Shown here: positions 35,261 to 43,319 of the stretch, in pieces
Layout of the letters: every line of letters begins with the position of its first letter
How positions within the stretch are numbered: the stretch's first letter is position 1
From: Aldehydirespirator sp965220645
GTDB taxonomy: Bacteria > Actinomycetota > Acidimicrobiia > Acidimicrobiales > Aldehydirespiratoraceae
Direction of reading: 5' to 3'
DNA: 64,000 nucleotides
Assembly (NCBI GenBank): GCA_965220645.1
Contig: OZ244836.1
Coordinates: 434,001-498,000 of the forward strand
Made by a program: the position numbers and the translations under genes
The notes under the pieces: generated by a model
The model's input: the letters and a program-made list of their open reading frames with translations, nothing else
The model's database searches: none
What the model was told of the DNA's origin: nothing

Positions 35261-36204
35261 TGAGTCATCATCAGATCACCGAGACGAGGCGCCGGCTGCA
35301 CCGCAGCGAGCTGGCTGTGCCGGGTTCGCGGCCCGAATTGTTCGAGAAGGCGGCGAGCAGCCGAGCCGACTATGTGTTCCTGGATCTTGAGGACGCCGTG
35401 GCGCCCGACGAGAAGGAGGCCGCCCGACGCAACGTCATCGAGGCGTTGGGCGATGTCGACTGGCGCGGGTCCAACAAGACGATCTCAGTAAGGATCAACG
35501 GGCTCGACACCCATTACATGTATCGAGACCTGATCGACGTCGTGGAGCAAGCAGGAGATCACGTCGACACGATCCTCGTCCCCAAGGTGGGCGTGCCCGG
35601 CGACGTCTACACGGTGGACGCCCTTCTCACCCAGCTCGAGCAGGCAGTGGGCCTGAGCCACCGGATCGGTGTGGAGGCCTTGGTGGAGACCGCCCTGGGC
35701 ATGGCCAATGTCGAGGCGGTGGCCGCGTCGAGCCCGCGGCTGGAGGCGCTCCACTTCGGGGTAGCGGATTACGCAGCCTCCTGCAGAGCCAGAACAATTA
35801 CTATCGGGGGGCTCAACCCCGACTATCCGGGCGACCAGTGGCACTCGGCGCTGTCGCGCATGCTGGTGGCCTGCCGTGCCAACGGGCTGCGCGCCATCGA
35901 CGGTCCGTTCGGGGACTTCGGCGATCCGGACGGGTTCATCGCCGGTGCCCGCCGGGCTTCGGCCCTTGGCTACGACGGCAAGTGGGCCATCCATCCCTCT
36001 CAGATCGATCTGGCCAACGAGGTGTTCACGCCGCCCGAGGCCGAGGTGGACCAGGCCCGCAGGGTGCTGAGGGCTCTGGAGGAGGCCGCTGCGGCCGGCC
36101 GGGGTGCGGCCCAACTGGACGGGCGCATGATCGATGCCGCGTCGGCCCGGATGGCGCGCAACGTGGTCGAGATGGCCGGGGCCATCGAGGGCAGGAAATC
36201 GTGA
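35260..36204 (+). CDS. mcl: Malyl-CoA / beta-methylmalyl-CoA lyase (HpcH/HpaI-CitE family)
   Basis: The 314-aa CitE-like lyase splits malyl-CoA to acetyl-CoA and glyoxylate. It shows RSELAVPGSRPELFEKAA, the metal/catalytic segment VFLDLEDAVAPDEKEAAR, RINGLDTHYMYRDL, GVEALVETALGMANV, LHFGVADYAASCRARTITIGG and YDGKWAIHPSQIDLANEVF, the Mcl subgroup pattern. It heads an mcl-mtkA-mtkB operon, the hallmark of the serine cycle, although Mcl also serves other glyoxylate routes. The start ATG 35260 follows AGGAG. Confidence 0.9.
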   Translation: MSHHQITETRRRLHRSELAVPGSRPELFEKAASSRADYVFLDLEDAVAPDEKEAARRNVIEALGDVDWRGSNKTISVRINGLDTHYMYRDLIDVVEQAGDHVDTILVPKVGVPGDVYTVDALLTQLEQAVGLSHRIGVEALVETALGMANVEAVAASSPRLEALHFGVADYAASCRARTITIGGLNPDYPGDQWHSALSRMLVACRANGLRAIDGPFGDFGDPDGFIAGARRASALGYDGKWAIHPSQIDLANEVFTPPEAEVDQARRVLRALEEAAAAGRGAAQLDGRMIDAASARMARNVVEMAGAIEGRKS

Positions 36205-36253
36205 CCTTCTAGTCGCGGGCTGTTCTGGATGGAGAGCGCAAGGAGGGGCGTTC

Positions 36254-37426
36254 ATGGAGATTCACGAGTACCAAGCCAAGGCCATACTCGCCGACTACGG
36301 CGTGGCCATACCCGAGGGAGGTCTTGCCTACAGTCCCGAGCAGGCGACCTACCGAGCCTCCGAGATCGGCGGCGAGCACTGGGTAGTGAAGGCCCAGATC
36401 CATTCCGGGGCTCGGGGTCAGGCTGGAGGCATCAAGTTCTGCAGTAGCGAGCGGGAGGTGTGGGACGCGGCCGACGACTTGCTGGGCAGGCGACTGGTCA
36501 CCCACCAGACCGGGGAGCGGGGCCGGGGTGTGTACCGCCTGTACGTGGAGGCGGCCGTGTCCCCCGAGCGCGAGATCTACCTGGGGTTCGTGCTGGACCG
36601 GTCCGCCGAGCGGGTGATGATCGTGGCCTCGGCCGCGGGTGGCATGGCTATCGAGGACATCGCGGCCAGCGATCCGGCTGCCATCGTGCGCGTGAACGTG
36701 GAGCCGGCCGTCGGGCTTCAGGCCTTCGAGGCTCGCGAGATCGCCTTCGCGGTGGGCCTTGATTCGACCCTGGTCCCCCAGGCGGTTCAAATGATGACCT
36801 CCTGCTTCCGGGTCTTCGACGATCTCGACGCGACCATGCTGGAGATCAACCCGCTGGCGGTCACTGCTGACGGTCGTCTGCTGGCGCTGGATGCCAAGAT
36901 GACTTTCGACGACAACGCCCTGTTCCGCCACCAGGACGTGTCGGAGTTGCGGGACAAGTCCCAGGAGGATCCACGGGAACGGACGGCCATCGACCGCGGG
37001 CTCAGCTACGTGGGCCTCGACGGCAACATCGGCTGCATCATCAACGGTGCCGGCCTGGCCATGGCCACCATGGACATGATCAAGCATGCCGGCGGCGAGC
37101 CGGCCAACTTCCTCGACATCGGCGGGGGCGCCTCCCCCGAGCGGGTGCTGAAGGCGTTCCGGTTGGTGCTCTCCGACGAGAACGTGGAGGCCGTGCTGGT
37201 GAACATCTTCGCCGGCATCAACCGCTGCGACTGGGTGGCCGAGGGCGTGGTTCAGGCCCTGCAGCAGCTTGATCTCTCGGTGCCCGTGGTGGTGCGGCTG
37301 TCGGGAACCAACGTCGAGGAAGGCCGGCGCATCCTGGCCGAAGCCGATGTCGGAGTGATCACCGCCGACTCGCTTGCAGAGGCCGGCACCAGGGCGGCTG
37401 CAGCGGTGGCACGGAGCGCGGCCTGA
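36254..37426 (+). CDS. mtkA: Malate-CoA ligase beta subunit (malate thiokinase)
   Basis: The 390-aa ATP-grasp subunit is homologous to succinyl-CoA synthetase beta: MEIHEYQAKAILADYGV, HSGARGQAGGIKFC, the metal-binding MLEINPLAVTADGRLLALDAKM, and GCIINGAGLAMATMDMIKHA, ANFLDIGGGASPERV. With MtkB it makes malyl-CoA from malate, CoA and ATP. Sequence alone would also allow SucC; the position between malyl-CoA lyase and MtkB makes MtkA the better call. The start ATG 36254 follows AAGGAGGGG, and the stop overlaps the mtkB start. Confidence 0.9.
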   Translation: MEIHEYQAKAILADYGVAIPEGGLAYSPEQATYRASEIGGEHWVVKAQIHSGARGQAGGIKFCSSEREVWDAADDLLGRRLVTHQTGERGRGVYRLYVEAAVSPEREIYLGFVLDRSAERVMIVASAAGGMAIEDIAASDPAAIVRVNVEPAVGLQAFEAREIAFAVGLDSTLVPQAVQMMTSCFRVFDDLDATMLEINPLAVTADGRLLALDAKMTFDDNALFRHQDVSELRDKSQEDPRERTAIDRGLSYVGLDGNIGCIINGAGLAMATMDMIKHAGGEPANFLDIGGGASPERVLKAFRLVLSDENVEAVLVNIFAGINRCDWVAEGVVQALQQLDLSVPVVVRLSGTNVEEGRRILAEADVGVITADSLAEAGTRAAAAVARSAA

Positions 37427-38310
37427 TGAGCATCATCCTCGACGGGACCACGCCGGTGCTGGTGCAGGGCATCACCGGCCGTATAGCCACCTTCCACACC
37501 ACTGAGATGCTCGAGTACGGGACCAATGTGGTGGGCGGGGTCACGCCGGGCCGGGGTGGCGCTACCCACTGCGGCCTGAAGGTCTTCGACACCATGAAGC
37601 AAGCGGTGGCGGCCACCGAGGCCACGGCCAGCATCGTGTTCGTTCCGCCCCCGTTCGCGGCCGACGCCATCATGGAGGCGGCCGACGCCGGGATCGAGTA
37701 CTGCGTGTGCATCACCGAGGGCATCCCCGTCCAGGACATGATCAAGGTGAAGCGCTATCAGCGCCGCTACCAGCACGCCAGCCGGATGTGCCTGGTCGGA
37801 CCGAACTGTGCCGGGGTGATCAGCCCGGGCCAGGCCATGATGGGCATCATGCCCCCGCACATCTACGAGCGGGGCCCGGTAGGCATCGTCAGCCGGTCGG
37901 GAACGCTCGGATACGAAGCAGCCTCACAGCTCAAGGCGGTGGGAATCGGGGTGAGCACCAGCGTCGGCATCGGTGGCGACCCCATCAACGGCAGCTCGTT
38001 CCTCGATCACCTCAAGCGCTTCGAAGCCGACGACGAGACCGAGGCGATCGTGATGATCGGTGAGATCGGAGGGCTGCAGGAGGCCCAGGCCGCCCAGTAC
38101 GCCCGCGACCACATGCACAAGCCGGTGGTGGGCTACATCGCCGGGCTGACCGCGCCCAAGGGACGCACTATGGGCCATGCCGGAGCCATCGTGTCCACTG
38201 TCGGGGAGTCGGCCGCCGAGAAGGTGCAGCTCATGCGGGAGTGCGGGGTGAAGGTCGTGAAGCTGCCGTCCGACTTCGGCACCACCGTCCCCAAGGTCTT
38301 GCGCCGCTAG
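37426..38310 (+). CDS. mtkB: Malate-CoA ligase alpha subunit (malate thiokinase)
   Basis: The 294-aa CoA-binding and phosphohistidine subunit is homologous to SucD: VQGITGRIATFHTTEMLEYG, VVGGVTPGRGG, VPPPFAADAIMEAADAGI, LVGPNCAGVISPGQAMMGIMP, SRSGTLGYEAASQL, and the active-site histidine H251 in MGHAGAIVSTVGES. It couples to MtkA through a TGATG overlap. It feeds the malyl-CoA lyase encoded upstream. A dispersed repeat copy lies 50 bp past its stop. Confidence 0.9.
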   Translation: MSIILDGTTPVLVQGITGRIATFHTTEMLEYGTNVVGGVTPGRGGATHCGLKVFDTMKQAVAATEATASIVFVPPPFAADAIMEAADAGIEYCVCITEGIPVQDMIKVKRYQRRYQHASRMCLVGPNCAGVISPGQAMMGIMPPHIYERGPVGIVSRSGTLGYEAASQLKAVGIGVSTSVGIGGDPINGSSFLDHLKRFEADDETEAIVMIGEIGGLQEAQAAQYARDHMHKPVVGYIAGLTAPKGRTMGHAGAIVSTVGESAAEKVQLMRECGVKVVKLPSDFGTTVPKVLRR

Positions 38311-38359
38311 AGGCCGAGCGAATAGGTGGGCGCGAACAGCTTGGAACGGGCGAGGCCGT

Positions 38360-38398
38360 GGCCCGAGCGGCCCGTGAGCGCAGCGAACAAGAGCGGGA
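38360..38398 (+). repeat. Dispersed 39-bp repeat, copy 2
   Basis: Matches copy 1 over 39 bases with one change (AACAAGAGC for AATAAGAGC) and extends leftward by the shared GCGAGGCCGTG and rightward by GACAC shared with copy 3. It sits between the convergent mtkB and tdm genes. Confidence 0.85.
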
Positions 38399-38444
38399 GA
38401 CACCCTGTCGCAACGCAGGGGCTCTCACCCGCTTGCGCTTGCCG

Positions 38445-40835
38445 TTAGCCGCGGACCCGGGACTTGTCGGGGTCGTAGAAGGGGTACCGGACTACCTCGG
38501 CCGGGATCCGCTTCTCGTGGCCGTCGAGCTTGCCGACCTCCACCGCCGTGCCGATCTCGGCGTACTCCACCGCCATGCGGCACAGGGCGACGTTCTTGCG
38601 CAGGATGGGGGAGATGGTGGCGCTGGTGATGACGCCCACTTGATTGCGGCCGGCGTACACACCGTCGCCGTGGGCGGCAGGCTCGCCTCCAGGCAGCTCC
38701 AGTCCCACGAGGCGGCGTTGCGGGTTGTCGCGGCGCGTGATGAGCGCGTCGCGCCCGATGAAGTCATCGGGCTTGGTCTTGAGGGGCACCGTGAAGCCGA
38801 TCCCGGCCTCGTAAGGGTCGGTCTGGTCACAGAACTCGTAGTCGGCGAAGATCAGGCCGGCCTCGATGCGCAGCATGTCGAGTGCGGCCAAGCCCATGGG
38901 TACCAAACCGTGGCCCGCGCCGGCCTCGAAGACGGCGTCCCACACCGCCGGAGCGTCGGTCCGGTGGCAGAACACCTCGTAGCCGAGCTCGCCGGTGTAG
39001 CCGGTGCGCGATACCAGCAACGGGATGCCGTCGTGGTCACCGATCCGGGCGATGGCGAACCGGAACCATCCCAGTTCGGACACCGTCGGCTGGTCGGGAC
39101 GGGTCCATAAGACCTGCTCAAGGATGCTGCGGCTGTTGGGTCCCTGGACCTGCAGGTTGTGGAGTTGCTCGGTAGAGCTTCGAACCCAGGCTTGCAGTCC
39201 CAGCCGCTGCGCTTGCTCCCGCAGCCACACGCCGCTGTAGCCGAGTTGGCCACCGATCCAGCGGAAGTTCTCGCGCCCGAGCCGGAAGACAGTGCCATCG
39301 TCGATCATGCCGCCGGTCGGGTGGCACATGGCCGTGTACACCACCTGGCCGTCGGTGAGCTTGCGGATGTTGCGGGTGACGCAGGTCTGCATCAGCAACT
39401 CGGCGTCGGGGCCGGTCACCTCGTACTTGCGTAGGGGCGAGAGGTCTATGGCCGCCGCGGCCTGCCGGCATGCCCAGTACTCGGAGATGGGGCCGTGGGC
39501 GGTGTAGGAATCCGCCAGCCAGTAGCCGCAGTACTCGCTGAAGCTGCGGGTCAACTGAGATGTACGGGGATGGAAGCCGGTCTCCTTGGTTAGTTGTGCC
39601 TCGGAGTCTGCGGTCATGCGGATCGCCGTCGCTTTCTTGAACCGGTTGGCAGTGGGGTAGACGCGCACCGCGATGTCGGTGGGATTCCAGCCGTTGGCCG
39701 CGTCGATGTCGTCGGGGCATGCGGTGCTGATGCACACCAGATCCTCCAGGGCCCGCAGCAGCACATAGTCGCCGGGGCGCGACCACGGCTGGTCGAGGTA
39801 GATCTGGTTGCAGTCGCTCACCCGGGTGTTGTAGAAGAAGTTGATCGCTTCCCAGCCTCTGCGCCGGGCGACATCGTAGGGGGCGAGCACGCCGTTGATG
39901 TTCTCGGTGCAGTTGATGTGGCCGGGGTAGCCCATCTCCTCGTAGTAGCGGGCGTTGCAGGCCGTGTTGAACGTGTCGTGGCGGCCCACGGTGTCCTGGA
40001 TCACCTCGACGAGGGGCTGCATCTTGGCGTTGAAGAACTTCGCGTAGAGCCCCGGCGCGGGGCAACTGGCGCCCATGAGGGTGCGGGTGATGGTGGCGTC
40101 CAGGCAGAGCTCGTTGCCGGTCTCGAGGTCCGCAACGGCGAAGCACTGGAAGTCCGAACACTGGCGTCCCTCTATGTCGACCACCTGGAACCAGTCGCCC
40201 TTGGCCACCTGGTAGGCCCGAGCGGTGCTGTGCCTGACGATGAAGTCCTGGCTGGGATCGGCCAGCGGTGGGGGCAGCAGGGGTTCAGCCTCTGTGCGGG
40301 CCGTATCGCGGCGGTGCACGTAGGCGATCAGGTCGGTGGGGGGAGCCCCGCCGTGAGCCGACATGGCCTCACCTGGAGCGGCGACGACACAGGCGACGTC
40401 GGCGTGAGCCACCACCCGGACCTTGGCACCGGGGGCGGTGTCGTCGTCGAGGATCTTCAATGGCGTCGCGGCCTGCACCGCGGGCAGGTCGATGCCGACC
40501 TGTTCGAGGCCGGCCCGAACCCGGCGGGCGTCCGTAAGCCCGGTGGAGAGGATGCCCACTGCGGCCGGTGCTGAGTTGCCGCCGGACCGCCTGCCGTTGC
40601 CGTCCCCCGAGCCGTCACCGCTGAGCAGGCTGGGGTCCGATCTCCCGGTTGTGTCGAAGGCGACTAGTTCGCAGCGCTGCCGACCCTCGGGATCGACGAT
40701 CTCCAGTTCGTCACCGGCGGCGAGTGCCAACACGGTGGCGCCACCGCCGTTGATCCGGTAGCGCTCCACCCCTGGCCCGAGCATCAGCAGCCCCGGCACC
40801 AGCACGGTGGGCTGGTCCGGTGTGATCGTCGTCAT
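38445..40835 (-). CDS. tdm: Trimethylamine N-oxide demethylase (DUF1989-GcvT fusion)
   Basis: 796 aa. The N-terminal half carries DUF1989-type sequence in two related stretches (GDELEIVDPEGRQRCELVAF near 41 and GDWFQVVDIEGRQCSDFQCF near 213). The second continues with candidate zinc ligands C226/C231, H306/C309 (GYPGHINC) and C373. The C-terminal half (from about 420) is a GcvT-like tetrahydrofolate-binding aminomethyltransferase (SRTGYTGELGYEVFCH, ALDMLRIEAGLIFADYEF, DPYEAGIGFTVPLKT). This fusion is that of TMAO demethylase, which splits TMAO to dimethylamine and formaldehyde, with the folate domain able to capture the C1 unit. Tmm and serine-cycle genes nearby support it. A low-complexity Gly/Ser stretch at about 70-90 is an oddity. 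Confidence 0.88.
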   Translation of the reverse strand: MTTITPDQPTVLVPGLLMLGPGVERYRINGGGATVLALAAGDELEIVDPEGRQRCELVAFDTTGRSDPSLLSGDGSGDGNGRRSGGNSAPAAVGILSTGLTDARRVRAGLEQVGIDLPAVQAATPLKILDDDTAPGAKVRVVAHADVACVVAAPGEAMSAHGGAPPTDLIAYVHRRDTARTEAEPLLPPPLADPSQDFIVRHSTARAYQVAKGDWFQVVDIEGRQCSDFQCFAVADLETGNELCLDATITRTLMGASCPAPGLYAKFFNAKMQPLVEVIQDTVGRHDTFNTACNARYYEEMGYPGHINCTENINGVLAPYDVARRRGWEAINFFYNTRVSDCNQIYLDQPWSRPGDYVLLRALEDLVCISTACPDDIDAANGWNPTDIAVRVYPTANRFKKATAIRMTADSEAQLTKETGFHPRTSQLTRSFSEYCGYWLADSYTAHGPISEYWACRQAAAAIDLSPLRKYEVTGPDAELLMQTCVTRNIRKLTDGQVVYTAMCHPTGGMIDDGTVFRLGRENFRWIGGQLGYSGVWLREQAQRLGLQAWVRSSTEQLHNLQVQGPNSRSILEQVLWTRPDQPTVSELGWFRFAIARIGDHDGIPLLVSRTGYTGELGYEVFCHRTDAPAVWDAVFEAGAGHGLVPMGLAALDMLRIEAGLIFADYEFCDQTDPYEAGIGFTVPLKTKPDDFIGRDALITRRDNPQRRLVGLELPGGEPAAHGDGVYAGRNQVGVITSATISPILRKNVALCRMAVEYAEIGTAVEVGKLDGHEKRIPAEVVRYPFYDPDKSRVRG

Positions 40836-40905
40836 GGCCGCCTCCCCAGGCGTTGTGAGCTCGTCCGGCCAGTCTTGCGGTGCGCGCTCGGCCCCGCAAC
40901 TGGCG

Positions 40906-41331
40906 TCATCGGCGCCGTCGGCCCAAGGGTCCTGACAGTCCTCGCCCGCCCGGCTTGTCAGGGCCGTCGACGGTGCCGTCGCCGGAGGCGGATACGCCGG
41001 CGAACAGGTCCCAGATCAGCAGGACAACGGCCACGATGGAGGCCGCGGCCGCGAGCCAGAGTCCCGACGCCGGATCGGTCTCGCTGTCGAGAAGGGCTCG
41101 CACCGCGGCGGCGCCCGCGAAGCCGGCACCGATCCAAGCCGGTCGCCAGCCCACGTGGATGAGCCCTGCCGTGACCAGGCTCACGACCAGGACGACCTGG
41201 CCGTCGTTGACGGCGATGCCCTGCACCGACTCGATGCCACCCTCTGCTGCGGTCGTATGCCACGGCAGGAACATCGCCGCGGCCGTGACGGCTGCGCACA
41301 CCTGCGCGATCCGCTTGAGGGGGATCCTCAC
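40906..41331 (-). CDS. Small membrane protein, unknown function
   Basis: 141 aa with four likely transmembrane segments (about 8-24, 45-62, 64-80 and 90-110) and a basic, glycine-rich cytoplasmic-looking tail ending LGRRRR. I recognise no family. It begins with MRIPLKRIAQVCAAVTAAAMFLPWH, a pattern seen in small actinobacterial membrane proteins. It sits between the terminator hairpin of the amt operon and tdm, 70 bp before the tdm start, and could be cotranscribed with tdm. Confidence 0.65.
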   Translation of the reverse strand: MRIPLKRIAQVCAAVTAAAMFLPWHTTAAEGGIESVQGIAVNDGQVVLVVSLVTAGLIHVGWRPAWIGAGFAGAAAVRALLDSETDPASGLWLAAAASIVAVVLLIWDLFAGVSASGDGTVDGPDKPGGRGLSGPLGRRRR

Positions 41332-41370
41332 GGCGTCAGATTAGGGGAGATTATGGGCCGAAATGCAGGG

Positions 41371-41407
41371 GCTGACGCCGCGCCGCAACATGCGACGCGG
41401 CGCCAGC
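41371..41407 (-). terminator. Strong hairpin after the amt operon
   Basis: A 16-bp stem with two mismatches (GCTGACGCCGCGCCGC against GCGACGCGGCGCCAGC) and a five-base loop lies 26 bp past the last small gene of the amt operon. No U-run follows on the minus strand, so it may act as a Rho-assisted or mRNA-stabilising structure. Confidence 0.6.
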
Positions 41408-41432
41408 CGCATTGATTGGGGTGAGTTTGCCG

Positions 41433-41558
41433 TCAGAAAGCCTGGATGGCGATGATCGTGAAGACGATGCAGGCGATCGTGAATACGATCACCGCCATCT
41501 CCACGCCCTTGTCGTGGCCCTGCTTGCCTTGGAACTCGATTTGCTTACGACGAGCCAT
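41433..41558 (-). CDS. 41-aa single-pass membrane protein of the amt operon
   Basis: A tiny protein with a basic N-terminal half (MARRKQIEFQGKQGHDKG) and one hydrophobic helix reaching the C-terminus (VEMAVIVFTIACIVFTIIAIQAF). The start ATG 41558 is one base past the previous stop, with AGGACTGAC upstream, so translational coupling is likely. The family is unknown to me. It is the last gene of the amt operon. Confidence 0.7.
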   Translation of the reverse strand: MARRKQIEFQGKQGHDKGVEMAVIVFTIACIVFTIIAIQAF

Positions 41559-41559
41559 G

Positions 41560-41772
41560 TCAGTCCTCCGAGCTGTACTTGTCGGCGAGCCGGTCGGCTG
41601 CGTGGTTGAGCACCTTGTCCTCACGCGTCGTCACCAAGATCGCGGAGATCACGGAGACCGCAATCCCGAGAATGGCGAGGAGGATCGAGATACCTTCGCT
41701 GTCGGCCCACGTGAAGTACGGGCCGGCCATCTCGATGCCTTCTTCCCAACTGTCGAAGGGAAAGCTGTTCAT
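41560..41772 (-). CDS. 70-aa single-pass membrane protein of the amt operon
   Basis: The N-terminal 25 residues are amphipathic/acidic (MNSFPFDSWEEGIEMAGPYF), one transmembrane helix is at about 28-47 (ISILLAILGIAVSVISAILV), and the charged C-terminal tail ends ADKYSSED. Its ATG overlaps the stop of the 52-aa gene (ATGA), and AAGGAGG lies just upstream. No known family. It is probably a small partner of the Amt channel or a regulator of it. Confidence 0.72.
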   Translation of the reverse strand: MNSFPFDSWEEGIEMAGPYFTWADSEGISILLAILGIAVSVISAILVTTREDKVLNHAADRLADKYSSED

Positions 41773-41927
41773 TCAGTCCTCCTTAGTTCTGAACGTTGTT
41801 GGTTGTCGTGTCGGTGATCCTGTGCCTTCAGCTGCGCTCGCTTGCGCTTGCCCCAGTACCCGGCGGCTGCGACCAGCAGGTACATGAGGGCGAGGGCGCC
41901 GATGAACTGCAGCCATGAGGCGGACAC
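41769..41927 (-). CDS. 52-aa single-pass membrane protein directly after amt
   Basis: GTG start at 41927, three bases past the amt stop; the stop overlaps the ATG of the next gene. The protein has a hydrophobic helix at about residues 5-24 (WLQFIGALALMYLLVAAAGY) and a strongly basic tail (WGKRKRAQLKAQDHRH). It was found by reading the gap by eye. Gene spacing, the membrane helix and the positive-inside tail support it being real. The family is unknown. Confidence 0.6.
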   Translation of the reverse strand: MSASWLQFIGALALMYLLVAAAGYWGKRKRAQLKAQDHRHDNQQRSELRRTE

Positions 41928-41930
41928 CGA

Positions 41931-43319
41931 CTAGCGGTTGGCGGCGAGATCCGCCCGCAGCGTGGCTGCGGCCGGCTCCCTGGAGCCGTCGGCGTGGATG
42001 ATGGGCTCGTCGGCCCGGCCGAACTCCGGATAGAAGTCCGTGTCGAACTCGGCCATGTCGAGGCCCTCCACTTCGACTTCGGGCGGGACCCTCAGCAGGT
42101 TCAGCTTCTTGAGGATCCAGGATGCGACGTAGCCGGTGACGAACGACAACGCGAATATCGAGGTCACGCCCACGAGCTGGCCGAGGATGGAGGTCTCCAC
42201 ACCGGCGGGCCCTGTCGGGTACCCGCTGGCGAAGATGCCGACGGCCAATGCGCCCCACATCCCCATGATGCCGTGAACGGCCACCGCACCGACCGCATCG
42301 TCGACGCGGGCCTTGGTCTCCATCCAGCCGCCGATGTGGTAGCAGAGTCCGGCCGAGAAGAAGGCCAGAATCAGCACCAGGTTGGGGCTGTAGATGTCGG
42401 CGCCCGCCGATACCGCCACCACGCCGGCCAGTCCTCCGGAGATGGTCCAGAACGGATCACCCTTGGAGAAGATGTAGCCGCCGGCGAAACCGCCCGCGAA
42501 GCCCATCGTGATGGTGTACGTGATGGCCGACAGCGTGGCCGGGTTGAAGTAGATGTTGGCCCAACCCGGAGTGGTGTCGGCCGTGATGGCCAGGCACGCC
42601 GCGTAGAACGCGTAGAACGCGGTGAAGATGATCATCAGCCCCATCAACGTGAGATGGAGGTTGTGGGGCTGGAACGCTCTCGTGCCGCCGTTGCTGTCGT
42701 ACCTGCCGATCCTCGGACCGAGGTTGAACAGCACGCCTAGGGCAAAGATGCCGGCGACGCCGTGGACCACCATCGAAGCTGCGAAGTCGTGGTAGCCGAA
42801 GTGCACGGTCAGCCAGCCTCCGTAGCTCCATCCCCAAGCCGCGGCGACCACCCAGACCAAGCCGCCCATCAGGGCGGTCAGCCACAGGTAGGCCGAGATG
42901 CGGATGCGCTCGATCACCGCGCCGGACATGATCGATCCCGTCGTCCAGGAGAACAGCACGAAGGCCGCCCAGAAGACGCCGGTGATGTTGTCGCCGAGAT
43001 GCGGTCCCGCGGAGCCGTCCCACGCCAGGCCGTAGCCGTCGCCGCAGAAATAAAGCCCCGCCAGACCTGCGGGGCTTGCTCCATCGGCTGAGACTGTGAA
43101 CTTCAGACCTTCCTGCATGCAGAAGTACACGTACCAGCCGAGGTAGTAGAACGTCGGCGTCACCACGGCAATCGTCATGATGTTCTTCATCGCCGTCGAC
43201 ATGATGTTCTTGCGGCGGCTGACGCCGGCTTCGTAGGTCATGAACCCCACGTGCAACAGCCACATGATGGCGACGGTGAAGAAGTAGTAAGCCTCGGTGA
43301 ACACAATAGAAGTGTCCAT
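41931..43319 (-). CDS. amt: Ammonium transporter family channel (divergent Amt)
   Basis: The 462-aa polytopic protein has about eleven membrane helices. The twin-histidine pore is visible: HDFAASMVVHGVAG and DDAVGAVAVHGIMGMWGAL. The TM1 region reads FMTYEAGVSRRKNIMST rather than the usual FYGGLVRRKN, so it is a divergent member. It conducts ammonium/ammonia and possibly methylammonium; that fits the methylated-amine genes on either side. It is followed by three tiny membrane genes in one transcription unit. There is no GlnK/PII gene nearby. Confidence 0.9.
   Translation of the reverse strand: MDTSIVFTEAYYFFTVAIMWLLHVGFMTYEAGVSRRKNIMSTAMKNIMTIAVVTPTFYYLGWYVYFCMQEGLKFTVSADGASPAGLAGLYFCGDGYGLAWDGSAGPHLGDNITGVFWAAFVLFSWTTGSIMSGAVIERIRISAYLWLTALMGGLVWVVAAAWGWSYGGWLTVHFGYHDFAASMVVHGVAGIFALGVLFNLGPRIGRYDSNGGTRAFQPHNLHLTLMGLMIIFTAFYAFYAACLAITADTTPGWANIYFNPATLSAITYTITMGFAGGFAGGYIFSKGDPFWTISGGLAGVVAVSAGADIYSPNLVLILAFFSAGLCYHIGGWMETKARVDDAVGAVAVHGIMGMWGALAVGIFASGYPTGPAGVETSILGQLVGVTSIFALSFVTGYVASWILKKLNLLRVPPEVEVEGLDMAEFDTDFYPEFGRADEPIIHADGSREPAAATLRADLAANR
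43053..43077 (-). terminator. Terminator-like hairpin inside the amt coding region
   Basis: On the coding strand, AAGCCCCGC and GCGGGGCTT form a perfect 9-bp stem with a 7-base loop, followed directly by TTATTTC. The coding sequence here reads SPAGLAGLYFCG. The position is about 80 codons into amt. Confidence 0.45.

Noticed and set aside
36254..38310. Ordinary succinyl-CoA synthetase sucCD
   Set aside because: The folds are the same, but the operon with malyl-CoA lyase and the divergent glyoxylate aminotransferase favours malate-CoA ligase. A tree would decide.
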